Assembly: GCA_004322135.1 (NCBI GenBank)
Contig: SCSG01000039.1
Span: forward strand, 1-45,745
Reading direction: 5' to 3'
Source: Burkholderiaceae bacterium
Lineage (GTDB): Bacteria > Pseudomonadota > Gammaproteobacteria > Burkholderiales > Burkholderiaceae_B
Length of the DNA: 45,745 bases
The translations under genes and the position numbers were made by a program. The notes beneath the pieces are model-generated. The model was not told the origin of the DNA and ran no database searches. It worked only from the letters and a program-made list of their open reading frames with translations. This document shows positions 28,833 through 37,017 of the stretch, piece after piece. The stretch's first letter is position 1. Each line of letters opens with the position of its first letter.

Positions 28833-29039
28833 ATGAACTACTCAATCTCGGCGCGTGACATTCAGGATGGCCGCGTTTGGGTCAATTGCTGCAACCTCTT
28901 CCCGTCCGCTACGTTGTTTAGGGGACTGGAGGCAAGTGGTTATGGTCGCGAGGACGTATTTGAAGCGCCACTTGAGTTTACGAAAGTGAAGAACGTAGTT
29001 ATCAATTCAGCGTCATCATACCGGCGTTTCTACGATTGA
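28833..29039 (+). pseudogene. C-terminal remnant of an aldehyde dehydrogenase
   Basis: A 68-codon frame whose product is the tail of an aldehyde dehydrogenase. GRVWVNCCNLFPSATLFRGL and the end VKNVVINSASSYRRFY match the end of the full-length enzyme at 35476-36975, with about 40 of 59 residues identical by eye. The cofactor domain and catalytic cysteine are missing. An AGGA ribosome-binding site and ATG are present, so a short peptide may still be made. It occupies the position of the full gene in operon copy 2, between thiolase and oxygenase. Confidence 0.85.
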
Positions 29040-29078
29040 CGTTCATGGATTTATGGTCTCATTTTGTGTGAGGATTTT

Positions 29079-29831
29079 ATGCAAAACACGGTCGAACGGC
29101 TAAAGCCCGGGTCAATCTCTGTCGGTGATTTTCCGAAGCAGGATCCAGAGTTTCAGGAATTGATGTTGAATCTCATCAACATTCATGTAGTTAGCGAACT
29201 TTATGGCGCGGACTGCTTCGAGCAAAGTATTTTGCGAGCTCCGACTCCGGAGTTCAAGATGCGCATGGCGCGCACCGTAATGGAGGAATATGGCCATCAT
29301 CTGCGCTTCCGTTCCTTGATGGATGAGCTTGGCCTCGACTGGGAAGAATATGCGCGCCGCAAGGGTCACCTTAGCACTTTTGATACGCCGCTGGAGTCGT
29401 GGGCAGATCAGGTGGTGTTTCTGGCGCTGGTAGATCGCGCTGCTGCGCATCAATTTCGCCAATTCGTCCAGTCTCCGTACGAGCCCTTCCGAAAGGCTTC
29501 TCAGGAAACGTTGAAGGAAGAATATGGCCACGTGGGACTGGGAATGAGCGGAGTAAAGCATCTGCTGCAAGAAGATATAGGCCGCGAGCAAGTTAAAGCG
29601 GCCGTCGATAAATGGCTCCTAGTTGGCCTGCAATCGTTTGGTAGTGATGGCTCGAAGAAAAGTGAAGTGTATCGTCGTTGGGGAATCAAGCAGGACAGCA
29701 ACGAGAATATGCGAGCCGCGTATTACGAGCAGGTACATAGCATCATTACTCAAGATTGGGGCTTTGGCCTGCCCAAGAATATGAACGAGTTGTGGATATC
29801 GGACGGCGTCGACATCGATCGGGCGTATTAG
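29079..29831 (+). CDS. PaaA/PaaC-like di-iron oxygenase subunit, copy 1
   Basis: A 250-residue ferritin-like protein of the phenylacetate-CoA oxygenase family. Probable iron ligands are Glu40 (SELYGAD), Glu70 and His73 (MEEYGHH), Asp119 (LVDRAAAHQ), and Glu148 and His151 (KEEYGHV). ATG 29079 gives exactly the length of its paralogue at 37018-37770, with about 80% identity (51 differences counted by eye). The reductase gene follows 26 bp later. PaaB, PaaC and PaaD partners are absent, so it probably works as a homomeric oxygenase on a CoA ester. The substrate is unknown. Confidence 0.85.
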   Translation: MQNTVERLKPGSISVGDFPKQDPEFQELMLNLINIHVVSELYGADCFEQSILRAPTPEFKMRMARTVMEEYGHHLRFRSLMDELGLDWEEYARRKGHLSTFDTPLESWADQVVFLALVDRAAAHQFRQFVQSPYEPFRKASQETLKEEYGHVGLGMSGVKHLLQEDIGREQVKAAVDKWLLVGLQSFGSDGSKKSEVYRRWGIKQDSNENMRAAYYEQVHSIITQDWGFGLPKNMNELWISDGVDIDRAY

Positions 29832-29857
29832 GACTGGAAAGGCGAAGGAGTCTAGTC

Positions 29858-30868
29858 ATGGAGCGGTATGTAATACGCGTTCTTGAGTCCGATCAGACCG
29901 TTCAAGTGGTAGACGGTGTGTCGGTGCTTGACGCCTGCCTCGAAGGTGAGGTGCCATTTCGCTACAACTGTCGTTCGGGCGAATGTGGCGAGTGTGTCGC
30001 CAAATTAGTTAGTGGCGAAGTGCGAGAATTGGCCGGTGCTGACCCCGCAGTTTTTAACGATGGTCACCGCAAGGAGGGGTTCATTCTGGCGTGCATGTGT
30101 TACGCGCGCTCGGACTTGGTGTTGTCCACGAAACTCTCCTCCGAGTCCCGTAGCGCCGTCGGCTTACACGATGTAACTGTGAAAGCTATTGAGCGCCATG
30201 GCTCGGCCATTTACGAAGTGACGGTCGAGGCGGACACGCCGATTGATTACGCTTCCGGCCAGTACTTCGAGTGGGTTATCCCTGGAATTTCTCCGAACCG
30301 ATCTTATTCGGCGGCGAACAGATCCGGCGGCCGTGATGTGGTTTTTCATGTGAAGACCTACGACAGTGGTGAGGTAAGTCAGTACCTACGAAGAGGCAAT
30401 CTTGGGGTGGGTGATGGGTTGAAATTGAAAGGGCCGTTTGGCAGTTTTGGTCTTGGGCCTCGGGGTTATGTTCCTGCGGTGATGGTCGCAGGCGGAACAG
30501 GCCTCGCGCCGATTTGTTCGATATTGGAGGAAGCGTTTGCGCGCGGCATTACGCGAACAATTTATCTCTTCTTTGGCGTACAAGGTACGCGTGATTTATA
30601 TCATCTCGATCAGCTCAGTAAATGGGCTAGTCAGCACGAGAATTTCGAGTTTTTTCCGACGGTCGCCGACACTCTGGACGGCGCCGAATGGACCGGTGAC
30701 TGTGGCTTGGTCACGGACGTCATTGAGCGTCGTCTAATTGACGCTATGGGCTATGAGGCTTATCTGTGCGGGCCGCCAGGCATGATCGACGCCGCGGCTG
30801 TGGTGCTTGAGAGTAAAGGAGTGGATAGCGATGATATCCACGCTGATAGGTTTGTCGCCGTGGCGTGA
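29858..30868 (+). CDS. Ferredoxin-NAD(P)H reductase of the oxygenase
   Basis: A three-domain electron-transfer protein of 336 aa. The N-terminal plant-type [2Fe-2S] ferredoxin has the ligands CRSGECGECVAKL and, later, the fourth cysteine in FILACMCYA. The FAD-binding domain contains PNRSYSAANRS. The NAD-binding part has MVAGGTGLAPICSIL and ends in AYLCGPPGMIDAA. This layout (ferredoxin first) resembles the phenol hydroxylase/benzoate dioxygenase reductases; PaaE has the ferredoxin last. It should feed electrons to the adjacent PaaA-like oxygenase and perhaps to its paralogue, since it is the only reductase in the island. ATG 29858 follows GAAGGAG. Confidence 0.92.
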   Translation: MERYVIRVLESDQTVQVVDGVSVLDACLEGEVPFRYNCRSGECGECVAKLVSGEVRELAGADPAVFNDGHRKEGFILACMCYARSDLVLSTKLSSESRSAVGLHDVTVKAIERHGSAIYEVTVEADTPIDYASGQYFEWVIPGISPNRSYSAANRSGGRDVVFHVKTYDSGEVSQYLRRGNLGVGDGLKLKGPFGSFGLGPRGYVPAVMVAGGTGLAPICSILEEAFARGITRTIYLFFGVQGTRDLYHLDQLSKWASQHENFEFFPTVADTLDGAEWTGDCGLVTDVIERRLIDAMGYEAYLCGPPGMIDAAAVVLESKGVDSDDIHADRFVAVA

Positions 30869-30916
30869 GGTTGTCTAGCCATTCTTCTTTTTAATCGCGA
30901 AGCGGAGACTCCTTTG

Positions 30917-31801
30917 GTGAAACGGTTGCTGGAATTCATCGCTGATGACGGGGTCGTGCTCAGGGCGGAAGTTCATGGGCCTGACTCCTCCGCGACTCGA
31001 CTCATTATGAGTCATGGCAATGGCCTGGCTACGGCAGGATACACCACATATTGGTCGCGACTTGCTAATGACTTTCAAATTGTCCTGCTTGATTTCCGAG
31101 GGCATGGCTGGAGTGATTGTGGTGATCTCAGCCATCATTCTTGGGAGCAGTTCGAGAGGGACCTCGATATGGTTTTGGTTTGCGTTGAGCAGGCGTTGGG
31201 GGCGCGTACGACATTCGGGGTGTTTCATTCACTATCGGCCATTGTCGCGTTGCGTCATGTTCGACAATGTGAGGTGAATTGGAGCGGATTGTTGTTGTTT
31301 GATCCACCGTTAATGCCGCCGGATGGGCATCCGCTTCAACAGTGGCATCTGAACGAAATGGAAGATTTATCCGCACGCGTAATTAGGCGTCGTGAAGTCT
31401 TTTCTTCACCGATAGAGCTCGCGAGTCAATTTAGAAAGAGTAGGGTGTTTGCCCGGTGGCAGCCAGAGGCTTTGGACGATATGGCTCAAGCTTTGTTGCG
31501 CAGAATCCCTCGCACGGAGACGTGGCGATTATCTTGCCCTCCCGAATTCGAGTCACGGATATTCGCCTCGAACGCAGATAAGAGCCTGTGGTCCTGGCTT
31601 CCGCATTGTGGCATTCCACTCAAGCTCGTTTGTGCCGATCCGAGTGTACCCGGCGTTCAGTCCTCGGCGCGTATTGGGCGCGCCGTATCGACTGAGTTTG
31701 GACTCGATTACGACTATGTTGAGGGGGCGACCCATTTTCTGCAAATGGAGCGCCCGGGTACCTGTGCCGGAATTACACATGAATTTTGCAAGCCGCACTA
31801 A
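30917..31801 (+). CDS. Alpha/beta hydrolase
   Basis: A 294-residue alpha/beta-hydrolase-fold protein. The oxyanion HG motif lies in MSHGNGLATAGY, VLLDFRGHGWSD follows, the nucleophile elbow is GVFHSLSAI (a serine in F-H-S-L-S instead of the classical G-x-S-x-G), and the likely final histidine is in GATHFLQMERP. Such enzymes in aromatic operons hydrolyse esters, C-C bonds or thioesters; the substrate here is unknown. The start is GTG 30917, with a TTG directly before it as an alternative. It lies between the reductase and the CoA ligase in the same direction. Confidence 0.83.
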   Translation: MKRLLEFIADDGVVLRAEVHGPDSSATRLIMSHGNGLATAGYTTYWSRLANDFQIVLLDFRGHGWSDCGDLSHHSWEQFERDLDMVLVCVEQALGARTTFGVFHSLSAIVALRHVRQCEVNWSGLLLFDPPLMPPDGHPLQQWHLNEMEDLSARVIRRREVFSSPIELASQFRKSRVFARWQPEALDDMAQALLRRIPRTETWRLSCPPEFESRIFASNADKSLWSWLPHCGIPLKLVCADPSVPGVQSSARIGRAVSTEFGLDYDYVEGATHFLQMERPGTCAGITHEFCKPH

Positions 31802-31878
31802 AAGAAGTCATCGCTACCCGTGATGACAAAAAATTTGAGCATTTCAAAGTGACGAGATAACTGGAGGAGGGTACTTTA

Positions 31879-33489
31879 ATGTATTCATATTCGACGCCCT
31901 TACAGGGGAATATTGTTGATTACCTATTCGAGCACTCGCTCGGTAGTGGGCTGAGGACGCGGGCGTTCCTGACGACGCCTGATGGCGATGTGACATTTGA
32001 GCAGACGTACGCCCGCATCTGCCAGGTCGGCAATTTGTTGAAAGCGTTGGGTGTACAGCCTGGTGATCGAGTGTTGTTTAGTGTTCTGGATGGTTCGGAC
32101 TTTGTGGGTCTATTCTTGGGAGGTATTAAGGTAGGCGCCGTTAGCCTGCCGATTAACACGTTCCTGACTACGCAAGATTATGGCTACTATCTGCGTGATA
32201 GTGCCGCGAAAGTTGCAGTAGTTGATCAAAGCATTGCTCCTTTGATTCTAGAGGCTCACAAGGCGCAACCGCTTTCAGCTCGTATTCTGGTAATTGGGCC
32301 AAACACCTATGGATTTGAGTCCTTCGAAGATGCTGTTCGCGATCAGCCTTCTAGTGTGACTACACATGCCTGCGCCCCCGATGACGTGGCGTTCTGGTTG
32401 TATAGTTCCGGCAGCACGGGTGCCCCCAAAGGTGTCGTTCATACGCATGCGCACTTACAAGCGTCTTGTGAGCTTTTTGGTCGGAACACACTGAACTTGT
32501 CTTCGGACGATGTTGTGATCTGTCCACCTAAAATGTTTTTCGCCTACGGCCTTGGGTTTCAGGTTTATATGGCTTTGCGCGCCGGTGCGCGAGTGATCAC
32601 CGATCCCTCTCCTGCGCGTCCTGCGCAAATTCTCGAGTTAATCATGAAGCACCATCCGACTTTGTTGGTTGCTGTCCCAACATTGTTTGCGGGCTTGCTT
32701 GATAAGCTCAGGAATGTTGATAAGGACGACATAGCGCAAGCTTTCAGTCGGTTGCGCTTCTGCGTTAGCGGTGGAGAGGTGTTAGCGCCTAGCGTGATCC
32801 AGGGATGGAAGGATGTGACGGGTAGTGACATCTTGGACGGCGTTGGTACGACCGAAATGACGCATATGTTCGTGATCAACCGGCCTGAACACGTAGTCCC
32901 TGGCAGCTGCGGGCAAGTTGTGGATGGCTACACAGTTCGATTGGTCGATGACGACTGGAAAGACGTACCTCAGGGTGAGATTGGCAATATGTTTGCTATT
33001 GGCCCTTCTGCCGCACAGCAATACTGGAACAAGCCTGAGAAAACGGCATCGACGATGCGGGGCGGCGGCGTGCTGACAGGCGACAAATTTTATCAAGATA
33101 AGAACGGAAATTATTTCTACGTAGGCCGTAATGACGATATGTTGCGCGCAGGTGGAATTTGGGTGTCCCCTGCAGAAATCGAAAGCACGTTACTCGAGCA
33201 CCCGGACATTAGTGAGTGTGCAGTGATTGGCGTTGAGGATGACAGTCGATTGGTCAAGCCCAAAGCCTACGTGGTCCTACGCTCGGAAGTTGTCGCCGGT
33301 CCAGAGTTGGAAGAGGCAATTCGTCAGGTGGTACGAAGCAGACTCGCACATTACAAGTGCCCGCGTTGGATACAGTTTGTCGACAGCCTTCCAAAAACAG
33401 CGACGGGAAAGATACAGCGGTTCAAATTACGGCAAATGGAGCAGCGAGTTGTTGTAGATGGTGACGTTGTGGTACGGCAGCGTGCGTGA
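31879..33489 (+). CDS. Benzoate-CoA ligase-like acyl-CoA synthetase
   Basis: A 536-residue AMP-forming ligase that activates a carboxylic acid to its CoA thioester with ATP. Motifs: the P-loop-like LYSSGSTGAPKGVVHTH, then PPKMFFAYGLGFQVYMAL, GVGTTEMTH, and RNDDMLRAGGIWVSPAEIE, and the C-terminal lysine in PKTATGKIQRFKLR. The overall pattern, notably FAYGLGF and GGIWVSP, resembles benzoate- and hydroxybenzoate-CoA ligases. GGAGG lies upstream of ATG 31879. It is probably the entry enzyme of the pathway; aromatic versus alicyclic substrate cannot be decided. Confidence 0.88.
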   Translation: MYSYSTPLQGNIVDYLFEHSLGSGLRTRAFLTTPDGDVTFEQTYARICQVGNLLKALGVQPGDRVLFSVLDGSDFVGLFLGGIKVGAVSLPINTFLTTQDYGYYLRDSAAKVAVVDQSIAPLILEAHKAQPLSARILVIGPNTYGFESFEDAVRDQPSSVTTHACAPDDVAFWLYSSGSTGAPKGVVHTHAHLQASCELFGRNTLNLSSDDVVICPPKMFFAYGLGFQVYMALRAGARVITDPSPARPAQILELIMKHHPTLLVAVPTLFAGLLDKLRNVDKDDIAQAFSRLRFCVSGGEVLAPSVIQGWKDVTGSDILDGVGTTEMTHMFVINRPEHVVPGSCGQVVDGYTVRLVDDDWKDVPQGEIGNMFAIGPSAAQQYWNKPEKTASTMRGGGVLTGDKFYQDKNGNYFYVGRNDDMLRAGGIWVSPAEIESTLLEHPDISECAVIGVEDDSRLVKPKAYVVLRSEVVAGPELEEAIRQVVRSRLAHYKCPRWIQFVDSLPKTATGKIQRFKLRQMEQRVVVDGDVVVRQRA

Positions 33490-33597
33490 CGGCGGTGCTT
33501 GCTAGTTGAAGTCGAAAGTTGAGGCTAAATCTTGGTAGTTGGGGCGAAGAGTTTGCGTTTTACAAGACCTATATATATCAACTAAGGGGGATAGAAA

Positions 33598-34803
33598 GTG
33601 GACAACAAACGATTAATTTCAAAGTCGAGACGTAATCTTGTGCGGAATGGCTTGCGGTGGGTTTCGGCGGCTATGGTGCTGTCAGCGCTGCCCTTTGTCA
33701 GCCACGCAGTGGAAAGTGGCGTAAAGGTTGGATTCATGCTGCCTTATTCGGGTACTTATGCGGCGTTGGGTAGTGCTATCACTAACGCGTTCAAAATGGC
33801 TATCAACGAAAATGGTGGCAAGCTTGGCGGGCGCGACGTTGTTTATTATGCAGTCGACGATGCATCCGATCCCTCTAAAGCCGTTAGCAACGCAAATCGG
33901 CTGATTAAGCGGGATGACGTGGATGTGATCGTTGGTACGGTGCATAGTGGCGTGGCAGTCGCGTTGGCAAAAGTGGCCAAGGAGAGTGGTACGTTGCTAA
34001 TTGTGCCGAACGCCGGGGCGAATGAAGTAACTGGCGTGATGTGCGCACCGAATATCTTTCGAACCTCGTTCTCAAATTGGCAGACTTCCTACGCCATGGG
34101 TAATGTAGTAGCCGGTCACAAGCACAAGAAGGTTGTGACCGTGACTTGGAAGTACGCAGGAGGTATACAACAGATAGAGGGTTTCAAGGAGTCCTTTGAA
34201 AAGAGCGGGGGTGAAATTATCAAGGAAATGTATGTACCTTTTCCTAATGTCGAATTTCAATCGTTTTTGACAGAAATTGCCGGCTTGAAGCCAGATGCAG
34301 TTTATGTGTTCTTTGCAGGAGGAGGCGCCGTAAAGTTCGTGAAGGATTACGCTGCTGCAGGGCTTAAGGGGAAGATTCCTCTGTATTCCCCTGGGTTTTT
34401 AACAGACGGTACCCTCGAGGCGCAAGGCACTGACGCCGACGGCATTTTGACGACGTTGCACTATGCCGACGGGCTGAATACGCCTCGCGACAATGCATTC
34501 CGTGCTGCCTACGCTCGCGATTTCAAAATGGAGCCTGATGTGTACGCCGTGCAAGGTTACGACGCTGCCCAATTACTGATCGCTGGTGCCAAAGCGACCC
34601 GTGGGGATATGAGTAAAAAGTCTGCAGTCATCGCGGCGATGGAGAGTGCAACGATCGATAGCCCTCGAGGCGCGTTCACCATTTCCAAGGCTCACAACCC
34701 TGTTCAGGATATTTATCTGCGCAAGGTCGAAGGTGGGCACAACACAGTGGTGGGTGTGGCTGCCAAAGCATTGGAAGACCCTGCTCCGGGTTGCAAGATG
34801 TAG
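33598..34803 (+). CDS. ABC-type periplasmic binding protein (branched-chain amino acid type), 1
   Basis: A type I periplasmic binding protein of 401 aa. A signal peptide is visible: the basic segment SKSRRNLVRNGLRW, the hydrophobic VSAAMVLSALPFV and a cleavage site after SHA. The mature part begins VKVGFMLPYSGTYAALGSAI, typical of LivJ-like proteins that often bind aromatic acids in catabolic clusters. A GTG start is used, with GGGGG as ribosome-binding site. No permease or ATPase genes are in the window, so it must pair with a transporter encoded elsewhere. A terminator follows at 34843. Confidence 0.9.
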   Translation: MDNKRLISKSRRNLVRNGLRWVSAAMVLSALPFVSHAVESGVKVGFMLPYSGTYAALGSAITNAFKMAINENGGKLGGRDVVYYAVDDASDPSKAVSNANRLIKRDDVDVIVGTVHSGVAVALAKVAKESGTLLIVPNAGANEVTGVMCAPNIFRTSFSNWQTSYAMGNVVAGHKHKKVVTVTWKYAGGIQQIEGFKESFEKSGGEIIKEMYVPFPNVEFQSFLTEIAGLKPDAVYVFFAGGGAVKFVKDYAAAGLKGKIPLYSPGFLTDGTLEAQGTDADGILTTLHYADGLNTPRDNAFRAAYARDFKMEPDVYAVQGYDAAQLLIAGAKATRGDMSKKSAVIAAMESATIDSPRGAFTISKAHNPVQDIYLRKVEGGHNTVVGVAAKALEDPAPGCKM

Positions 34804-34842
34804 CTTTTTTAGGACGCGGTGTGACTCCTCTGTACTAAGTTG

Positions 34843-34884
34843 AGAATGGGCGGGCACCTAAAGTGTAGTGCCCATTCTTTAATT
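34843..34884 (+). terminator. Terminator after operon copy 1
   Basis: A 9-bp stem AGAATGGGC/GCCCATTCT (34843-34851 with 34870-34878) followed by TTTAATT lies 40 bp past the binding-protein stop. It probably ends the long transcript that starts at the 26800 operator. Confidence 0.75.
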
Positions 34885-34886
34885 CG

Positions 34887-35040
34887 CTAGATCTTGCCGG
34901 AGATTCGTAACGCTCTGGCCATTACTCCTTGATGCCTGCTTTGCCGGGTGTTTTTGGTGAGTCGGGATATGGCCGGTCGCCAGTTAAGTGGCAGGAGTTC
35001 GTCGATCGCACGGTCCTTATGCGTGGGCGGGCGGGTGCCT
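34887..35040 (-). pseudogene. Possible IS66-type transposase 3' remnant
   Basis: On the minus strand a frame ending at TAG 34887-34889 contains THKDRAIDELLPLNWRP, which resembles the C-terminal end of IS66-family transposases (a conserved R-I-D-E-L-L-P-W-N-type segment, from memory). No inverted repeats, start codon or other transposase parts were found. If correct, it points to a former insertion directly in front of operon copy 2. Confidence 0.33.
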
Positions 35041-35158
35041 ATTCCGCGCGCGGCGCTCGAAACAAAGACTACCTGTCCTTCTAAAGCTTTCGCTCGTGCT
35101 CCTTTGTATTCATTTTGTTTGTGATGTTCGCTGGCTCATTCGACAGTATAAAAAAGCA

Positions 35159-35203
35159 TTGCGTAATTTTTTACTTTACTGTAAATTTACACTAACGTAA
35201 AAA
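35159..35203. promoter_or_regulatory. Operator/promoter block, copy 2
   Basis: TTTACTTTACTGTAAA (35170-35185) followed directly by TTTACACTAACGTAAA (35186-35201), within a 45-bp block that matches 26800-26844 at 41 positions. It precedes the decayed MaoC/thiolase scar and the aldehyde dehydrogenase, and is inferred to be a second binding site of the same TetR regulator. Confidence 0.72.
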
Positions 35204-35215
35204 TAGAAGGGTGAG

Positions 35216-35420
35216 ATGAGGGCAGGGGCGCAGGGATACGTTTACCGCACATATCAGCGCCGAATACGTCACTGAGTGCGAAATGACAGTGTTGAGTTCT
35301 GTACGGGCCTGTAAAGGCCTACGCGACAAATTCGGCCGGCAAGCGACTTCTCTTGGAGGAGGCGGACCGATCAATGTATCTGTCGGATTGTCCGCGCGAG
35401 AACATCCGGTGGGCTGGTGG
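35216..35420 (+). pseudogene. Scar of MaoC and thiolase genes (operon copy 2)
   Basis: ATG 35216 opens a 19-codon frame (MRAGAQGYVYRTYQRRIRH) that parallels the start of the intact MaoC gene (MRKEKEGHVYTPYRLKPNK), at the same distance from the operator. Around 35337-35420 the frame RQATSLGGGGPINVSVGLSA followed by REHPVG matches the thiolase end RQATSLGGAIPVNVSGGLTA, then RGHPVG. The roughly 1.7 kb between these points in copy 1 is gone. The remaining pieces are in different frames and are not functional. Confidence 0.75.
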
Positions 35421-35475
35421 GCGACGATTCCGTAATGGCAACGCCACAAATCTTGACGAACTAGAGGGTAAGACG

Positions 35476-36975
35476 ATGAATGCGGTTGAAGACAAGGTAA
35501 TGAGGGTGGAAATTCCCAAGAAGTACGAGCTGTTCATTGATGGCGAATGTAGGCAATCTAAGTCCAAAGAGCGGCTGGACTGTTTCTGTCCCATCAGTGG
35601 CGAACAACTTACGAGCGTACCGATTGCCAATAAAGACGATGTGGACGCTGCCGTGCAAAGTGGTGTGAAGGCCTTCGCAAAGTGGTCTGGGTTAACAGCA
35701 AAAAAACGTCAACAGCTGATTCTAAAAGTGGCCGACAGAATTTGTAACGAGGTTGATCGTATTGCATGGCTGGAGACCGCAAATACGGGCAAGCCCATGC
35801 GCGAAAGTGTAGCGAATGTTTATACGGCCGCGGATCGCTTGCGCTACTACGCCGGAGCGTGTCGTGCTCTTGAAGGTAGGGTGCTGCCTGTCACCTCGGA
35901 TATCACTAGCTACGACCATCGAGTTCCGTTGGGCGTGGTTGGCATCATCGGCGCATGGAATTTCCCGTTGAACATGTTCATCGGCAAGATTGCACCGGCC
36001 ATCGCCGCAGGCAACTGCGTGGTGTACAAGCCTGCAGATGCTACGCCGCTCACCACACTGGAAATCGCAGCACTCATGAACGAGATCTTGCCCGCTGGAG
36101 TGGTGAATGTCGTGACCGGTACCGGGCCAGTAACGGGCGAAGCCATGTTGAGTCATCCGGCAATCCGAATGGTGTCTGTGACCGGCTCGACGGAAACAGG
36201 GCGCAAGGTCATGCGCGGGGTCGCGAGCACAATGAAGCGTGTGACGCTGGAACTTGGCGGAAAGAATGCTCAAATCGTGTTCCCGGATGCCGACCTAGAC
36301 CGCGCCGCGCAAGGGATTTTATTGGGTGCGTTTCTGAATCAAGGGCAGGTTTGCACCTCCGGATCACGAATATTTGTCCACCGTGATGTCGCCCAGACCC
36401 TGAAGGACAAAATCATCGCGTTGATTCCCCAATTGCAGATGGGAGATCCGTTCAAGGAAGAAACGAGAATGGGGACACTGGTGTCCAAAGAGCATTTTGC
36501 CCGTGTCAGCGACTACATCGAGATCGGCAAGAAGCAAGGCGCACGGTTGTTATGTGGTGGCCGGCGCGCCGAAGTAGCCGGTTTGCCAAATGGCTTGTTT
36601 ATGGAAGCCACGCTTTTTGATCAGGTAACGCCTGAAATGACGATTGCGCGCGAAGAAATATTTGGCCCTGTCGCAACGATACAAGAGTGGAGTGACTACG
36701 AACAGATGCTGCGCGACGTCGACGGCGTTGAACAGGGATTGGCGGCGGGTATCTGGACCACGAGCCTTAGCATGGCACACACCACGGCCAAGCGCATACA
36801 AGCCGGCCGTATATGGGTCAATTGTTACAACCTATTCCCTTCCGGCGCGTCTTTCGGAGGGGTGAAGGCTAGCGGCTTTGGCCGCGAGGATGCGTTCGAA
36901 ACCTTGTTCGAGTTTACAGAGGTCAAGAATGTCATTATCGATTCGGCTGACTCTTACCGCCGGTTTTACGGCTAA
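35476..36975 (+). CDS. NAD(P)-dependent aldehyde dehydrogenase
   Basis: A 499-residue aldehyde dehydrogenase. Motifs: IIGAWNFPLNMFIGKIAPAI and the cofactor-binding VTGSTETGRKV, the general-base glutamate in TLELGGKNAQIV, and the catalytic cysteine in GQVCTSGSR. It should oxidise an aldehyde or a CoA-linked semialdehyde to the acid. The start is ATG 35476 with AGAGGGT upstream; in-frame codons further upstream belong to the scar. The PaaA-like oxygenase gene follows. With the MaoC pair it recalls the two activities fused in PaaZ, but here they are separate genes; that parallel is inference. Confidence 0.93.
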   Translation: MNAVEDKVMRVEIPKKYELFIDGECRQSKSKERLDCFCPISGEQLTSVPIANKDDVDAAVQSGVKAFAKWSGLTAKKRQQLILKVADRICNEVDRIAWLETANTGKPMRESVANVYTAADRLRYYAGACRALEGRVLPVTSDITSYDHRVPLGVVGIIGAWNFPLNMFIGKIAPAIAAGNCVVYKPADATPLTTLEIAALMNEILPAGVVNVVTGTGPVTGEAMLSHPAIRMVSVTGSTETGRKVMRGVASTMKRVTLELGGKNAQIVFPDADLDRAAQGILLGAFLNQGQVCTSGSRIFVHRDVAQTLKDKIIALIPQLQMGDPFKEETRMGTLVSKEHFARVSDYIEIGKKQGARLLCGGRRAEVAGLPNGLFMEATLFDQVTPEMTIAREEIFGPVATIQEWSDYEQMLRDVDGVEQGLAAGIWTTSLSMAHTTAKRIQAGRIWVNCYNLFPSGASFGGVKASGFGREDAFETLFEFTEVKNVIIDSADSYRRFYG

Positions 36976-37017
36976 TCTGACACAGATCGGAAATTTATCT
37001 TTGGCAGGGGTATTTTT

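Noticed and set aside
29079-29831. Identification as BoxB (benzoyl-CoA epoxidase)
   Set aside because: BoxB is nearly twice as long (about 475 aa) and no BoxC-type gene is present; only the ferritin-like di-iron fold is shared.
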